A stretch of 64,000 bases of DNA from Rhizobium sp. RU20A. GTDB taxonomy: Bacteria; Pseudomonadota; Alphaproteobacteria; Rhizobiales; Rhizobiaceae. Position numbers and translations under genes: made by a program. The notes beneath the pieces were generated by a model. That model searched no databases. It had not been told where the DNA came from and saw only the letters and a program-made list of their open reading frames with translations. This document shows positions 37,186 to 47,157 of this stretch, one piece after another (the stretch's first letter is position 1; each line of letters opens with the position of its first letter). The DNA lies in assembly GCF_900155885.1 (NCBI RefSeq), contig NZ_FTMB01000007.1, positions 1-64,000 on the forward strand, written 5' to 3'.

Positions 37186-39555
37186 GTGACAACATTGGCA
37201 AAGTTGGCGGATGCGCAGCGAGGGCGCGCAGCCGGTGAGACATGGCGTGTCCGGATTCCCAATATCTGGTCCGGTCCGTCAAGTTTCGTCGATCAGATGC
37301 GGGTGTTTGCCGGACCGGCCGGTGCGCGGTTCTCTCGGGCCGAGCCCATCCTCAAGCGGTCCATCCCGATCCTCATCATCGCTTTCCTGATCGTTGTGGC
37401 GCTGGCGCGCGCCAGCAGCATCATGCTCGAGCATGAGCGCATGGATGCGCAGATGCGCCAGCAGGGCATGCTGGCGGCGACGCTGGTCAGTACCAGTTTT
37501 GCCAATGATGGCGCCGCACTCTTTGTCGAGGCGGCCCGCCCCGCCGCGGAAGCCCGTCTTGCCCAGGTGCTGCAACCGGGCATGCTGCCGGCCGGCAGCT
37601 TCATTCTGGCCGTGCGGGCCGATGGCCGCGTTTTCGCCAGTTCGCCGGAGGGTGCGCTCTATGTGGGCCGAAACCTGTCGCAACTCGCGCCCGAGGTCGC
37701 TGTCTCACATTTCTTCGGCGACAAGGCCGCTTCCGTTCTCACCGCAGCGCTCGACGGCGAAAGCCACATCGTGGCGCGCTCGGAGATTTCGGGTGGCGCC
37801 GGCTTCGTGCTATCGGCCACGCCGCTGGCCGTGGTCGACAAATACTGGCGCGATGAAATCTCCCTGAATGTCACGCTGTTTGCCGGCATTTCCTCGATCC
37901 TGCTGGTCATTCTCTACGCCTATTACATCCAGGCGAAGCGCGCCCGCGATGCGGATGCGATCTTTGCCGAATCCAACCTTCGGGTGGAGACGGCGCTGTC
38001 GCGCGGCCGCTGCGGGCTGTGGGATTTCGATCTTGCCAACCGGCGGCTGTTCTGGTCGCGCTCCATGTATGAAATGCTCGGCATGGCGGCGCAGAACAGC
38101 GTGCTCTCCTTTGCCGATGCCGCACGCCTGATGCACCCGGAAGACAATGCGATCTACCGTGTTGCCCGCGCGATTGCCCGCGGCGATGTCCGCCACATCG
38201 ACCACGTCTTCCGCATGCGCCATGCCGAGGGTCATTTCGTCTGGCTCAGGGCCCGTGCCCAGCTGATCCGCACGGCCTCCGGCCGCCTGCATCTCATCGG
38301 CATCGCCATGGATGTCACCGAGCAGCATCGCCTCGCCCAGCGTTATGCAGAGGCCGACCAGCGGCTTGCCGACGCCATCGAATGCACCTCGGAAGCCTTC
38401 GTGCTCTGGGACAAGGCCGACCGCCTCGTCATGTGCAACACGCATTTCCAGGAGGCTTACAAGCTGCCGGACGACGTGCTGGTGCCCGGCGTCGAGCGCG
38501 GAACCGTGCAGGCCGCCGCTGCCCGCCCGATCATCGAGAGGCGTATCGCGGATGCGCAGTCGTCCAACCATTCCAAGACCACCGAAGTGCAACTGGCCGA
38601 CGGGCGCTGGCTGCAGATCAACGAGCGGCGTACCCGCGACGGCGGCCTCGTCTCCGTCGGCACGGATATCACCGCGCTGAAACGTCACCAGGTCCGCCTG
38701 CGCGAAAGCGAACGGCGCCTGATGGCAACGATCGGTGACCTCTCCGCCTCGCGCCAGACGCTGGAGCGCCAGAAGGCCGAGCTGTCGATCGCCAATGCCA
38801 ATTACCAGGCGGAGAAGGAACGCGCCGAGGCCGCCAACAAGGCCAAGTCGGAATTCCTCGCCAATATGTCGCATGAGTTGCGCACGCCGCTGAACGCCAT
38901 TCTCGGCTTTTCGGAAATCCTGCAGAACCAGATGTTCGGCCCGCTGGGCTCGGAGAAGTACCACGAGTATTCCCGCGACATCCACGATAGCGGCCAGCAT
39001 CTGCTGCACGTTATCAGCGACATTCTCGACATGTCGAAGATCGAAGCGGGGCATATGCGCATCACGACGGAGGTCATCGACCTTGCGCCGCTCATCGACG
39101 AAACGCTGCGCCTGACCTCCATCCCGGCCGAGCAGAAGAACATCCGCGTCGAACATGCTGTCGATAGCGGCCTGACGCTGGTAGCCGACAGACGCGCCAT
39201 GAAGCAGGTCCTGCTCAACCTCATGTCGAATGCGGTGAAGTTCACCAATGACGGTGGCAGCATCATGCTGCGCGCCCGCAAGGTCGCCGGCGCCGTCACG
39301 CTAACCATTGCCGACACCGGCATCGGCATCCCGCGCGCGGCGCTGCGCAAGATCGGCCAGCCCTTCGAACAGGTGCAGAGCCAGTATGCCAAGAGCAAGG
39401 GCGGTTCCGGCCTTGGCCTCGCCATCTCCCGCTCGCTGACCCATCTGCATGGCGGACGCATGAAGATCGTTTCGACCGAAAATGTCGGCACGATCATCAC
39501 CGTGCGCATTCCCGACCACGTGGCCGATCAAGGGTTCGAGCAGGCGGTGGCCTGA
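37186..39555 (+). CDS. PAS-domain sensor histidine kinase
   Basis: 789 residues. Two transmembrane helices (about 60-78 and 227-247) bracket an extracytoplasmic region of about 150 residues; then two PAS domains (about 265-385 and 395-500), a coiled coil, a HisKA domain with phospho-acceptor His563 in FLANMSHELRTPLNAILGF, and a HATPase domain (NLMSNAVKFTNDGG, ADTGIGIPRAAL, GGSGLGLAIS). No cognate regulator is adjacent, so it is an orphan kinase, perhaps feeding a phosphorelay as rhizobial PdhS/DivJ-like kinases do. The start is GTG 37186 or TTG 37195; the latter is better spaced from AAAGGG. It is convergent with glnE, 7 bases apart. Confidence 0.9.
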   Translation: MTTLAKLADAQRGRAAGETWRVRIPNIWSGPSSFVDQMRVFAGPAGARFSRAEPILKRSIPILIIAFLIVVALARASSIMLEHERMDAQMRQQGMLAATLVSTSFANDGAALFVEAARPAAEARLAQVLQPGMLPAGSFILAVRADGRVFASSPEGALYVGRNLSQLAPEVAVSHFFGDKAASVLTAALDGESHIVARSEISGGAGFVLSATPLAVVDKYWRDEISLNVTLFAGISSILLVILYAYYIQAKRARDADAIFAESNLRVETALSRGRCGLWDFDLANRRLFWSRSMYEMLGMAAQNSVLSFADAARLMHPEDNAIYRVARAIARGDVRHIDHVFRMRHAEGHFVWLRARAQLIRTASGRLHLIGIAMDVTEQHRLAQRYAEADQRLADAIECTSEAFVLWDKADRLVMCNTHFQEAYKLPDDVLVPGVERGTVQAAAARPIIERRIADAQSSNHSKTTEVQLADGRWLQINERRTRDGGLVSVGTDITALKRHQVRLRESERRLMATIGDLSASRQTLERQKAELSIANANYQAEKERAEAANKAKSEFLANMSHELRTPLNAILGFSEILQNQMFGPLGSEKYHEYSRDIHDSGQHLLHVISDILDMSKIEAGHMRITTEVIDLAPLIDETLRLTSIPAEQKNIRVEHAVDSGLTLVADRRAMKQVLLNLMSNAVKFTNDGGSIMLRARKVAGAVTLTIADTGIGIPRAALRKIGQPFEQVQSQYAKSKGGSGLGLAISRSLTHLHGGRMKIVSTENVGTIITVRIPDHVADQGFEQAVA

Positions 39556-39562
39556 GGGAGAT

Positions 39563-42544
39563 TCAGCCCCCCGTCCCCCGCCCTGCCTTCTTCTCCCCGA
39601 CCAGCCGCCGGAAGATGCCGCGCACGGTGGTGGAGAGGCGGCGGATATCGGCTTCGGCGGCGCGCAGGTCCGGAGCGTCAGCGGCGCGGCACACGAGATC
39701 GATGAGGCCGGCGGGCGTTTCCTTCGGGTCGAAGTGACCGTCGATGCACAGCCGGATGATCTGCGCGATCTCGGTAAAGAGCGCCAGCGCCTCCTGCACG
39801 CGGTCCGTCTCCTCACTCGTCATGTGCGCCGCGCCGAGCTTTGCGATCAACTCGCCGGTCGATGGCGTTCCCGCCACCGGGGGCGCTGCGGCCGAAGCCG
39901 AAAGCGCAAGGAACTGGGCGATGAACTCGATATCGACGAGACCGCCGGCAATCAGCTTCAGGTCCCAGAGGTCGCGCGGCGGCTTTTCCGTTTCGATCAG
40001 CGCCCGCATCTCCGAGACATCGCCAGCCAGTTGTGCCGGGTCGCGCCCGGCCGCAAGGACGGTGGCGATGGTGGCGCGGGTCGCCTCGGCAAGCGCCGCG
40101 TCGCCGGCAATCACCCTTGCCCGCGTCAGCGCCATGTGTTCCCACGTCCAGGCCTCCTCCCGCTGATATTTGGCGAAGGCACCGAGGCGCGTCGCGACCG
40201 GGCCCTTGTTGCCGGAGGGACGAAGGCGCATGTCGACGGCATAGAGCACGCCTTCGGCCGTCGGCGCCGACAGGGCGGCGATGAGGCGCTGGGTGACGCG
40301 GGTGAAGTAGCGCAGGGCATCGATCGGCTTGGCCCCATCGGAATCGCCCGCATCGTCGGCGTGATCATAGAGCAGGATGAGATCGACGTCGGATCCATCC
40401 GTCAGTTCGTGGCTGCCGAGCTTGCCCATGCCGAGCACCGCAACGCGCCCGCCCTCGATGCGGCCATGCGCCGCCTCGATTTCCTGGAGCACGGCGGCAA
40501 GTGCCGCTTCGATGACGAGATCGGCAACGGCGGTAAAGGCGCGGCCGGCGCGCTCGCCTGTGATGGCGCCGGTCAGCAGACGGATGCCGATCAGGAAACG
40601 CTGCTCGGCCGCGAAGATGCGCAGCCGGTCCAGCTTCTCCTCGTAGTGGCGCGCACCGCCGACGAAGCTGGCAAGCCGCTTTCGCGTTTCCTCCCGCGTC
40701 GGCAGTTCCGCCAGAAGGCGCGGATCGAGCATGCCGTCGAAGACATGCGGACGAGCCGCGATGATATCGGCAAGGCGCGGCGCGGCGGACATGATGTTGA
40801 CGATGAGCTTCAGCAGCGGCGGATTGCTGGCGATCAGCGAGAAGAGCTGGATGCCGGCGGGAAGGCCGGACAGGAAGCTGTCGAAGCGCGCCAGCGCTTC
40901 GTCGGCCCGCTTGCTCTGCCCGAAGACGCGCAGCAGTTCCGGCGTCAGTTCCGTCAGCCGCTCGCGCGCCTCCACCGATTGGGTGGCGCGGTAGCGGCCG
41001 TAGTGCCAGGTGCGGATGATTCGGGAGATGTCGGCTGGGCGCTCGAAACCGAGGCTTTCCAAGGTCTTCAACGTATCCGGGTCATCCCCCTGCCCGGTGA
41101 AGACAAGGTTGCCGCCCTCGCCCGACAGCTTGCGCTCCTGCTCGAAGAGCTGGGCATAGCGCCGTTCCACGGTCTTCAGGATACGCGACAGCACCGTCGA
41201 AAATGTTCCGGTATCGGCAAAGCCGGCCATGTAGGCGATGCGCTTCAGCTCCGCCTCGCTCTCCGGCAGCGTATGGCTCTGCTCGTCGGCGACCATCTGG
41301 ATGCGGTGCTCGACATCGCGCAGGAACCAGTAGGACTCGGTCAGTTCGCGGGCCGTCTCCGCGTCGATCCAGCCCGCCTTCGCCAGCGCCGCCAGCATCG
41401 CCTCCGTGCCGCGCAGCCTCAATTCCGGCATGCGTCCGCCAGCGATCAGTTGCTGGGTCTGCACGAAAAACTCGATTTCGCGAATGCCGCCGCGACCGAG
41501 CTTGATGTTGTGCCCTTTGACGGCGATCTCGCCATGGCCCTTGTGGGCGTGGATCTGCCGCTTGATGGAGTGGATGTCGGCGATCGCGGCATAGTCGAGA
41601 TATTTGCGGAAGACGAAGGGCACGAGTTCCCGCAGGAACGCTTCGCCGGCCCGGATGTCGCCGGCCACCGGCCGCGCCTTGATGTAGGCGGCCCGCTCCC
41701 AGTTCTGGCCACGCCCCTCGTAATAGATCAGCGCGGCCTCCACGGGGATGGCGAGCGGGGTGGAGCCGGGGTCGGGCCGCAGGCGAAGGTCGGTCCGGAA
41801 GCAGTATCCGTCGCCCGATCGTTCCTGCAGGATGCGCACCAGTCGCCGCATCAGCCGCGCGAACATCTCCGGCGCCTTCTCCTCATCAAGAATGATCGCC
41901 GCATCCGGATCGTAGAAGACGACGATATCGATGTCGGAGGAGTAATTCAGCTCCCGCGCGCCATGCTTGCCCATGCCGAGCACCACGAGGCCCGAGCCCT
42001 CGGACGGCGCGCCGGGATCAGACAGTCTGAGGTGCCCCGCCTCATGGGCCGAGAGCAGAAGATGGTCGATCGTGGCGGCCACCGCCGTATCGGCGAGATC
42101 GGACAGCGCCGCCGTCGCCTGCCGGCCATCGATGAGCCCGCCGAGATCCGCCAGACCGACGGCAAAGGCCACCTGCCGCTTGGCGCGCCGCAGACGGGCC
42201 ATGACCTCGCCATCCGAGGCAGCCTTTCCCTCCGCTGTCTTCCAGGCATCACGGGCGGCGGTCAGCGCTTCGGCGAGAATGGCATCCAGCGGCCGTATCA
42301 TCAGCGCATCCAGCGTCTCGATGCAGGGCAGCGCCATGTCGCGCAGATAGGTGGAAAGCGAGAAGGCCGCCACCAGCAGGTCGCGCACCGGCGCTTCGGC
42401 CTCCAGCGCTGCCTTCAAGGACGGCGCCGATTTGGCCATGTCCCTGAGATCGGCAAGAATGGCGCGCACGTCAGCCTGCTTGAAAGGGCGAATAGGGCAC
42501 GTCTTGAGCGCCCCGAGCACGGCCGCGCCTTCCTCATCCTGCAT
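39563..42544 (-). CDS. glnE: bifunctional glutamine synthetase adenylyltransferase/deadenylase
   Basis: 993 residues, the normal size of GlnE, which adds or removes AMP on glutamine synthetase in response to PII and glutamine. The two nucleotidyltransferase halves are seen as GMGKHGARELNYSSDIDIVVFYD (deadenylase half, about 200-240) and GMGKLGSHELTDGSDVDLILLYD (adenylylating half, about 720-760), separated by a regulatory linker; each keeps the Asp pair. The start at 42544 follows GGGAG; in-frame ATGs at 42556 and 42619 would extend it with non-conserved sequence. Confidence 0.95.
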   Translation of the reverse strand: MQDEEGAAVLGALKTCPIRPFKQADVRAILADLRDMAKSAPSLKAALEAEAPVRDLLVAAFSLSTYLRDMALPCIETLDALMIRPLDAILAEALTAARDAWKTAEGKAASDGEVMARLRRAKRQVAFAVGLADLGGLIDGRQATAALSDLADTAVAATIDHLLLSAHEAGHLRLSDPGAPSEGSGLVVLGMGKHGARELNYSSDIDIVVFYDPDAAIILDEEKAPEMFARLMRRLVRILQERSGDGYCFRTDLRLRPDPGSTPLAIPVEAALIYYEGRGQNWERAAYIKARPVAGDIRAGEAFLRELVPFVFRKYLDYAAIADIHSIKRQIHAHKGHGEIAVKGHNIKLGRGGIREIEFFVQTQQLIAGGRMPELRLRGTEAMLAALAKAGWIDAETARELTESYWFLRDVEHRIQMVADEQSHTLPESEAELKRIAYMAGFADTGTFSTVLSRILKTVERRYAQLFEQERKLSGEGGNLVFTGQGDDPDTLKTLESLGFERPADISRIIRTWHYGRYRATQSVEARERLTELTPELLRVFGQSKRADEALARFDSFLSGLPAGIQLFSLIASNPPLLKLIVNIMSAAPRLADIIAARPHVFDGMLDPRLLAELPTREETRKRLASFVGGARHYEEKLDRLRIFAAEQRFLIGIRLLTGAITGERAGRAFTAVADLVIEAALAAVLQEIEAAHGRIEGGRVAVLGMGKLGSHELTDGSDVDLILLYDHADDAGDSDGAKPIDALRYFTRVTQRLIAALSAPTAEGVLYAVDMRLRPSGNKGPVATRLGAFAKYQREEAWTWEHMALTRARVIAGDAALAEATRATIATVLAAGRDPAQLAGDVSEMRALIETEKPPRDLWDLKLIAGGLVDIEFIAQFLALSASAAAPPVAGTPSTGELIAKLGAAHMTSEETDRVQEALALFTEIAQIIRLCIDGHFDPKETPAGLIDLVCRAADAPDLRAAEADIRRLSTTVRGIFRRLVGEKKAGRGTGG

Positions 42545-42684
42545 GTCGTCTCCCATCGCGGCGGCAATGCTGCCGCTCTTGTCTTGTCGCGGATGCCGTC
42601 TTCCATGCGACGACGGCATGGGAAAAGGCTAACGCATCGGGCAAGAAAGCGGAATCGCTTTCTGAGGGGCGGGCCGCGACCGGA

Positions 42685-44079
42685 TCAGACAGAGGCCGGG
42701 AAGATCAGGCAGGCCGTCAGGCCGCGCGCGGCCGCATGTGGCTCGGTGTCGGACAGTTCCAACTGGCCGTGGTGCAGTTCCATCACCGCCTCCACCAGAG
42801 AAAGGCCGAGGCCGGTGCCCGGCTTGCTGCGGCTTTCATCGAGGCGCACGAAGCGTTTGATGACGTCCATGCGGCGCTCGGCCGGCACGCCGGGCCCGTA
42901 ATCGGCCACGGAAAGCCGCGCGAACCCGCTTTCCGATTTCAGCGTGACACGAATGATCGGATCGAGCGCGCCTTCGGAATATTTGATGGCATTGTCGAGC
43001 AGATTGCCGATCGCCTGCCCCACCAGTTCGCGATTGCCGGTAATGGTGATGCCGGGCGCGATATCCGCGACGAGCCGCAGGCCCCGATCCTCCGCCAGGG
43101 CCTCGTAAAGCTCGGCGCTGTCGGCGACGATGCCGCTGAGGCCGATCGTGCTCATTTCGGCGACGGCCGACCCCGCCTCGACGCGGGAGATCATCAAAAG
43201 CGCATTGAAGGTGCGGATCAACTGATCGGACTCGCCGATGATCTGCTCCAGCGTCACCTGATGGTCGACCTCATGGCCGGCAAGCGCGGCCTCGGCGCGA
43301 TTGCGCAGCCGCGTCAGCGGAGTCTTCAGGTCATGGGCGATGTTGTCGGAGACTTGCCTCAGGCCCTCGTTGAGCTTCTCGATCCGCTCCAGCATCGCGT
43401 TCAGCGATTCCGACAGGCGGTCGAATTCGTCGCCCGTGCCGCTGGTCGGCAGGCGCTGGGACAGGTCACCCTCCATGATGCGGGTGCTCGCCTCCGACAT
43501 GCGCTCGATGCGTTTCAGTGCATTGCGGCCGATGCCGAACCAGATCAGCAGCGCGCCGACGCCCATCGTTCCGAGCGCGACCATCAGGGCGCGGCGGATC
43601 AGCACGCGAAAATTCTCCGGCTCCTGCAGGTCCCGGCCCACCAGAACGCGCAGACCGTTCGGCATGAAGAAGACCTGCGCGATCGCCACGTGACGGGTCT
43701 TTCCCTCGTCGGTGAAGCGCGTGTAGGTGAAAGGATCGTCCGTCCAGCCTTCCGCCTCCAGAAGGCCGGGGGCAAGCGAGGCGACGTTGCCGGCGAGGAT
43801 TTCGCCGGTCGGCCCGGCAATGACGTAAAGGTTTGCGCCCGGCTGGCGGGCGCGGCGCTCCAGGGTCCGCAGCAGGCCGTTGACGCCGGACCGGTCGTAG
43901 ATGGCCTCGATCTGCGCCACTTCGGCCGCGACCGCCTCGCGGGTCTGCTGTTGCAGCAGCCGCTCCGACATCGCCGTGACATAAACGACCAGGATGCCGG
44001 CGCAGATCGCAAAGAGCAGCAGGAACAGCGCCGACAGGCGGACGGCCGTGGAGCGCAGCAGAACCCTGATACGCTTCAT
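42685..44079 (-). CDS. two-component sensor histidine kinase with HAMP domain
   Basis: 464 residues: a first transmembrane helix (about 12-34), a periplasmic domain of about 125 residues, a second helix (about 165-185), HAMP (ALKRIERMSEASTRIMEGDLSQRLP), HisKA with the phospho-acceptor in SDNIAHDLKTPLTRLRNR, and HATPase (NLLDNAIKYSEGA, VADYGPGVP, PGTGLGLSLV). It is transcribed 31 bases after its OmpR-type response regulator. The next upstream gene is degP, hinting at envelope stress or outer-surface signals, but the stimulus is not known. Confidence 0.92.
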   Translation of the reverse strand: MKRIRVLLRSTAVRLSALFLLLFAICAGILVVYVTAMSERLLQQQTREAVAAEVAQIEAIYDRSGVNGLLRTLERRARQPGANLYVIAGPTGEILAGNVASLAPGLLEAEGWTDDPFTYTRFTDEGKTRHVAIAQVFFMPNGLRVLVGRDLQEPENFRVLIRRALMVALGTMGVGALLIWFGIGRNALKRIERMSEASTRIMEGDLSQRLPTSGTGDEFDRLSESLNAMLERIEKLNEGLRQVSDNIAHDLKTPLTRLRNRAEAALAGHEVDHQVTLEQIIGESDQLIRTFNALLMISRVEAGSAVAEMSTIGLSGIVADSAELYEALAEDRGLRLVADIAPGITITGNRELVGQAIGNLLDNAIKYSEGALDPIIRVTLKSESGFARLSVADYGPGVPAERRMDVIKRFVRLDESRSKPGTGLGLSLVEAVMELHHGQLELSDTEPHAAARGLTACLIFPASV

Positions 44080-44110
44080 GCTCTCGCCGCCAGTGCGCGG
44101 GGACCTGCCA

Positions 44111-44806
44111 TCATTCGGAGCGCTCGTCCTTCATCATGTATCCGGCGCCGCGCACGGTCCGCAGCAGCGGCTGGTCGAAGTCCTTCTCGATCTTCGAGCG
44201 TAGCCGCGACACATGCACGTCAATGACGTTGGTCTGCGGGTCGAAATGATAGTCCCAGACGTTTTCGAGCAGCATGGTGCGGGTCACCACCTGCCCGGCA
44301 TTCTTCATGAGATATTCCAGCAGGCGGAACTCGCGCGGCTGCAACGGTATTTCCCGGCCCTGCCGGCGCACCGTATGCGAGAGACGATCGAGTTCGAGGT
44401 CGCCGACACGGTAGACGGTATCCTGTTCCGGTGCACCCTTGCGGCGGCCGAGAACCTCGATGCGGGCGAGAAGCTCGTTGAAGGCATAGGGCTTGGGCAG
44501 GTAATCGTCGCCGCCGGCGCGAAGGCCCGTGACGCGGTCGTCCACCTGCCCGAGCGCGGAGAGGATGAGGGCCGGCGTGTGGATGTTCTTGCGGCGCAGT
44601 TCGGAAATCACCGCCAGACCGTCACGCCGCGGCAGCATGCGATCCACGACCAGCGCGTCATAGCTGTTTTCGCTCGCCATGAAGAGGCCGCTGTCACCAT
44701 CGCTGGCGTGGTCGCTGACAATGCCGGCCTCGCGAAAAGCCTTCACCAGATAGGCGGCGGCCTCGATATCGTCTTCGATGATGAGAATCTTCATGTGCGC
44801 GACCAT
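44111..44806 (-). CDS. OmpR/PhoB-type response regulator
   Basis: 231 residues. Receiver domain: ILIIEDDIEAA (acidic pocket), VVDRMLPRRDG (phospho-Asp), LSALGQVDDRVTGL and KPYAFNELLARI (conserved Lys); then a winged-helix DNA-binding domain, LQPREFRLLEYLMKNAGQVVTRTMLLENVWDYHFD and NVIDVHVSRLRSKI. The start at 44806 has GGAAG seven bases upstream; the ATG at 44794 directly before KILII is the alternative. Its partner kinase follows. A strong terminator (44904-44936) separates it from degP. Confidence 0.93.
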   Translation of the reverse strand: MVAHMKILIIEDDIEAAAYLVKAFREAGIVSDHASDGDSGLFMASENSYDALVVDRMLPRRDGLAVISELRRKNIHTPALILSALGQVDDRVTGLRAGGDDYLPKPYAFNELLARIEVLGRRKGAPEQDTVYRVGDLELDRLSHTVRRQGREIPLQPREFRLLEYLMKNAGQVVTRTMLLENVWDYHFDPQTNVIDVHVSRLRSKIEKDFDQPLLRTVRGAGYMMKDERSE

Positions 44807-44903
44807 AATCCGACTTCCCTTGCCGTCACAACTGCTTGATTGCGCTTTCAATTGGCGGAGAGATGGCAGGATTGGCGCCGATCGGGCCCTGCCGAAAGAT
44901 AGC

Positions 44904-44936
44904 GGGGCGCCGCGAAGAAGTGTCTCGCGGCGCCCC
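44904..44936 (-). terminator. strong hairpin after degP
   Basis: GGGGCGCCGCGA (44904-44915) and TCGCGGCGCCCC (44925-44936) form a perfect 12-bp stem with a 9-nt loop, 43 bases after the degP stop. No long T-run follows on the minus strand (GCTATCTTTC). Confidence 0.75.
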
Positions 44937-44978
44937 GGACCGTCCGCCGGGCGGATCATCCACCCGGCGTCTGGCTGA

Positions 44979-46556
44979 TCAACCCTGGTTGATCGGCAGT
45001 GCCACGAAGCGGCTGCCGCTTTCGGACTGGATCTGGAACAGGGCCTTGGTACGGCCGTCCTTGCGGGCGGCGTCGAGCACCTTGGCAACGTCATCGGCGG
45101 ACTTCACCGTCTGATTGTTGACGGTGACGATGGTCTCACCCTGCTTCAAGCCCTTGTCGCTGGCGTCGGAGTCCGGATCGACCGAGGCGATCTTCAGGCC
45201 CGTTCCATCGTCGGAGGGCGTCACCGTCACGCCGAGATCGGCAAGGGCCTTCTCGCTGGCCGGCTGCTGGGTCTCGGTCTCGGCGCCGTCATTGTCGTTT
45301 GCCGAAGCCTGCTTTTCGTCAGCCGGCAGGGCGCCGATCGTGACCTTCTTCGTCTCGGACTTGCCGTTGCGCCAGATCGTGACATCCGCCTCGGAGCCGG
45401 CACGCAGCAGCGCCACCTTGCGGGCCAGTTCGCGGGGGCTGGCGATTTCCTCGCCGTTCAGCGCCGTCACCACGTCGCCCTTCTCGATGCCGGCCTTTTC
45501 GCCCGGCGAACCGGCCTGCGGCTCGACCACGAGGGCGCCCTTGGCTTCCGACAGGCCCAGCGATTCGGCGATATCCTGCGTCACCGGCTGGATCTGCACA
45601 CCAAGCCAGCCGCGCGATACGCTGCCGTCCTTGATCAGGTCTTCCACGACCGACTTGGCGACGGAAGCGGGGATGGCAAAAGCGATACCGACGCTGCCGC
45701 CCGACGGCGAGAAGATCGCGGTGTTGATGCCGACGACCTGCCCTTCCAGATCAAAGGTCGGGCCACCGGAATTGCCGCGGTTCACGGCCGCATCGACCTG
45801 GATATAGTCGTCATAGGGGCCGGAGCCGATGTCTCGCCCGAAGGCGGAGATGATGCCGGCCGTGACGGTGCCACCGAGACCGAAGGGGTTGCCAACGGCA
45901 ACGACCCAGTCACCGACACGCACCTTGCTGTCATCGGCAAAGCTGACATAGGTGAACTTGCGCTTGGCATCGACCTTGAGAACGGCAAGGTCTGTACGGC
46001 TGTCCCTGCCGACCAGCTTGGCATCGTATTCGGTGCCGTCGTTCATCACCACCTTGAAGGCGGAGCCGTCCGAGACAACGTGGTTGTTGGTGACGATGTA
46101 GCCGTCTTCAGAGATGAAGAAGCCGGAGCCCTGGGCCGTCGGGCGCAGGCGGCCTTCACGCGGACCGGCCTTCGGGCCGCGCTCGGCGTGGCGCTCGCCG
46201 CCACCATCGCCGCGCATCTCCGGGCCACCGAATTCGCGGAAGAAGCGCTTCAGCGGATGATCGTCCGGCAACTGGTCGAAACCACGTCCGCCGAAGTCGA
46301 AGCCGTAGGAGCCGTCATCGGAGACGGGCTTGACGCGGCTTTCGACGCGGACCGACACGACCGCCGGGGAGACCGCGCTGACGACGTCGGCGAAGCTCGG
46401 AACCTGCTGCGGCGTCGCCACCTTGACGGGCTCGGCGAAGGAAGAGGTCACGGCCGCCGGAATGCCGGTGGCGAGCATGACGGCGGCGATACCGGCGACC
46501 GCCGAGGTCTGCAGAACCATCTTGAAGGGGGAGCGCTTGGAAGCGTTTGTCGTCAT
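44979..46556 (-). CDS. degP: periplasmic serine protease DegP/HtrA
   Basis: 525 residues. An N-terminal signal segment (VLQTSAVAGIAAVMLATGIPAAVTSSFA), then a trypsin-like domain with the triad His in YIVTNNHVVSDG, Asp in RTDLAVLKV and Ser in NRGNSGGPTFDLEGQVVG, and two PDZ domains (SRGWLGVQIQPV and GLKIASVDPDSDASDKGLKQGETIV). It degrades or refolds misfolded envelope proteins. A Gly/Glu/Arg-rich insertion (about 120-140) follows the LA loop region. Placed 130 bases after ccmH and before a two-component system. ATG 46556 is preceded by AGAAGG. Confidence 0.95.
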   Translation of the reverse strand: MTTNASKRSPFKMVLQTSAVAGIAAVMLATGIPAAVTSSFAEPVKVATPQQVPSFADVVSAVSPAVVSVRVESRVKPVSDDGSYGFDFGGRGFDQLPDDHPLKRFFREFGGPEMRGDGGGERHAERGPKAGPREGRLRPTAQGSGFFISEDGYIVTNNHVVSDGSAFKVVMNDGTEYDAKLVGRDSRTDLAVLKVDAKRKFTYVSFADDSKVRVGDWVVAVGNPFGLGGTVTAGIISAFGRDIGSGPYDDYIQVDAAVNRGNSGGPTFDLEGQVVGINTAIFSPSGGSVGIAFAIPASVAKSVVEDLIKDGSVSRGWLGVQIQPVTQDIAESLGLSEAKGALVVEPQAGSPGEKAGIEKGDVVTALNGEEIASPRELARKVALLRAGSEADVTIWRNGKSETKKVTIGALPADEKQASANDNDGAETETQQPASEKALADLGVTVTPSDDGTGLKIASVDPDSDASDKGLKQGETIVTVNNQTVKSADDVAKVLDAARKDGRTKALFQIQSESGSRFVALPINQG

Positions 46557-46686
46557 GGTCGAGTAGCCTTCTCTCGTCGTTGAATGTCGAAGCTGCATGT
46601 TGCAGCCTGTGACATGAGAGATAGTTCGTCCGACCTTAACTGCATCTGTCCGGAAGATGAAATCTTGGTAATCTTCGGCGTCGTGA

Positions 46687-47157
46687 TCAGCCGCGGTCGC
46701 GATCTGCAAGCAGCGACGCCAGCCGTTTCGTTTCGGCATCGGAAAGCGCAACGCCCGTCACCCGGCCTGCCCTGCGGCGCGCGGCAACGATCATGGCCGC
46801 GCCGCCGATCAGCAGCAGGGCAGCCGGCGCGCCCCACAAGATCAGTGTCTTGGCCTCGAATCGCGGCTTGAGCAGAACGAATTCCCCGTAGCGCGAGACG
46901 ACATAGTCGATCACCGCCTGGTCGCTGTCGCCATTGGTGATGCGCTCGCGCACCAGCACGCGCAGGTCCTTGGCAAGCTCGGCATTGGAATCGTCGATCG
47001 ACTGGTTCTGGCACACCATGCAGCGCAACTGCGCCGAGAGCGCCCGGGCGCGCGCTTCAAGCGCCGGGTCGGAGAGCACTTCGTCCGGGTTGACGGCAAG
47101 CGTCGGCAGGGCCGAGGCGGCCAGAAGAGCCAGCGCAATGAGGGTCCGGCGGATCAT
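46687..47157 (-). CDS. ccmH: cytochrome c maturation protein CcmH (CycL)
   Basis: 156 residues: signal peptide ([21 protein letters not shown]), a three-helix periplasmic thioredoxin-like reductase domain with the [10 protein letters not shown] motif whose two cysteines keep apocytochrome CxxCH thiols reduced, and one transmembrane helix (about 103-125). The ATG overlaps the stop of ccmF (ATGA). This is the short CcmH; the TPR part typical of E. coli CcmH is the separate CcmI. Confidence 0.95.
   Translation of the reverse strand: MIRRTLIALALLAASALPTLAVNPDEVLSDPALEARARALSAQLRCMVCQNQSIDDSNAELAKDLRVLVRERITNGDSDQAVIDYVVSRYGEFVLLKPRFEAKTLILWGAPAALLLIGGAAMIVAARRRAGRVTGVALSDAETKRLASLLADRDRG

Noticed and set aside
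39482-42901. A 1139-codon open frame antisense to glnE and overlapping the kinase ends
   Set aside because: Low-complexity Arg/Gly/His-rich translation with no domain; glnE on the other strand has both nucleotidyltransferase motifs.
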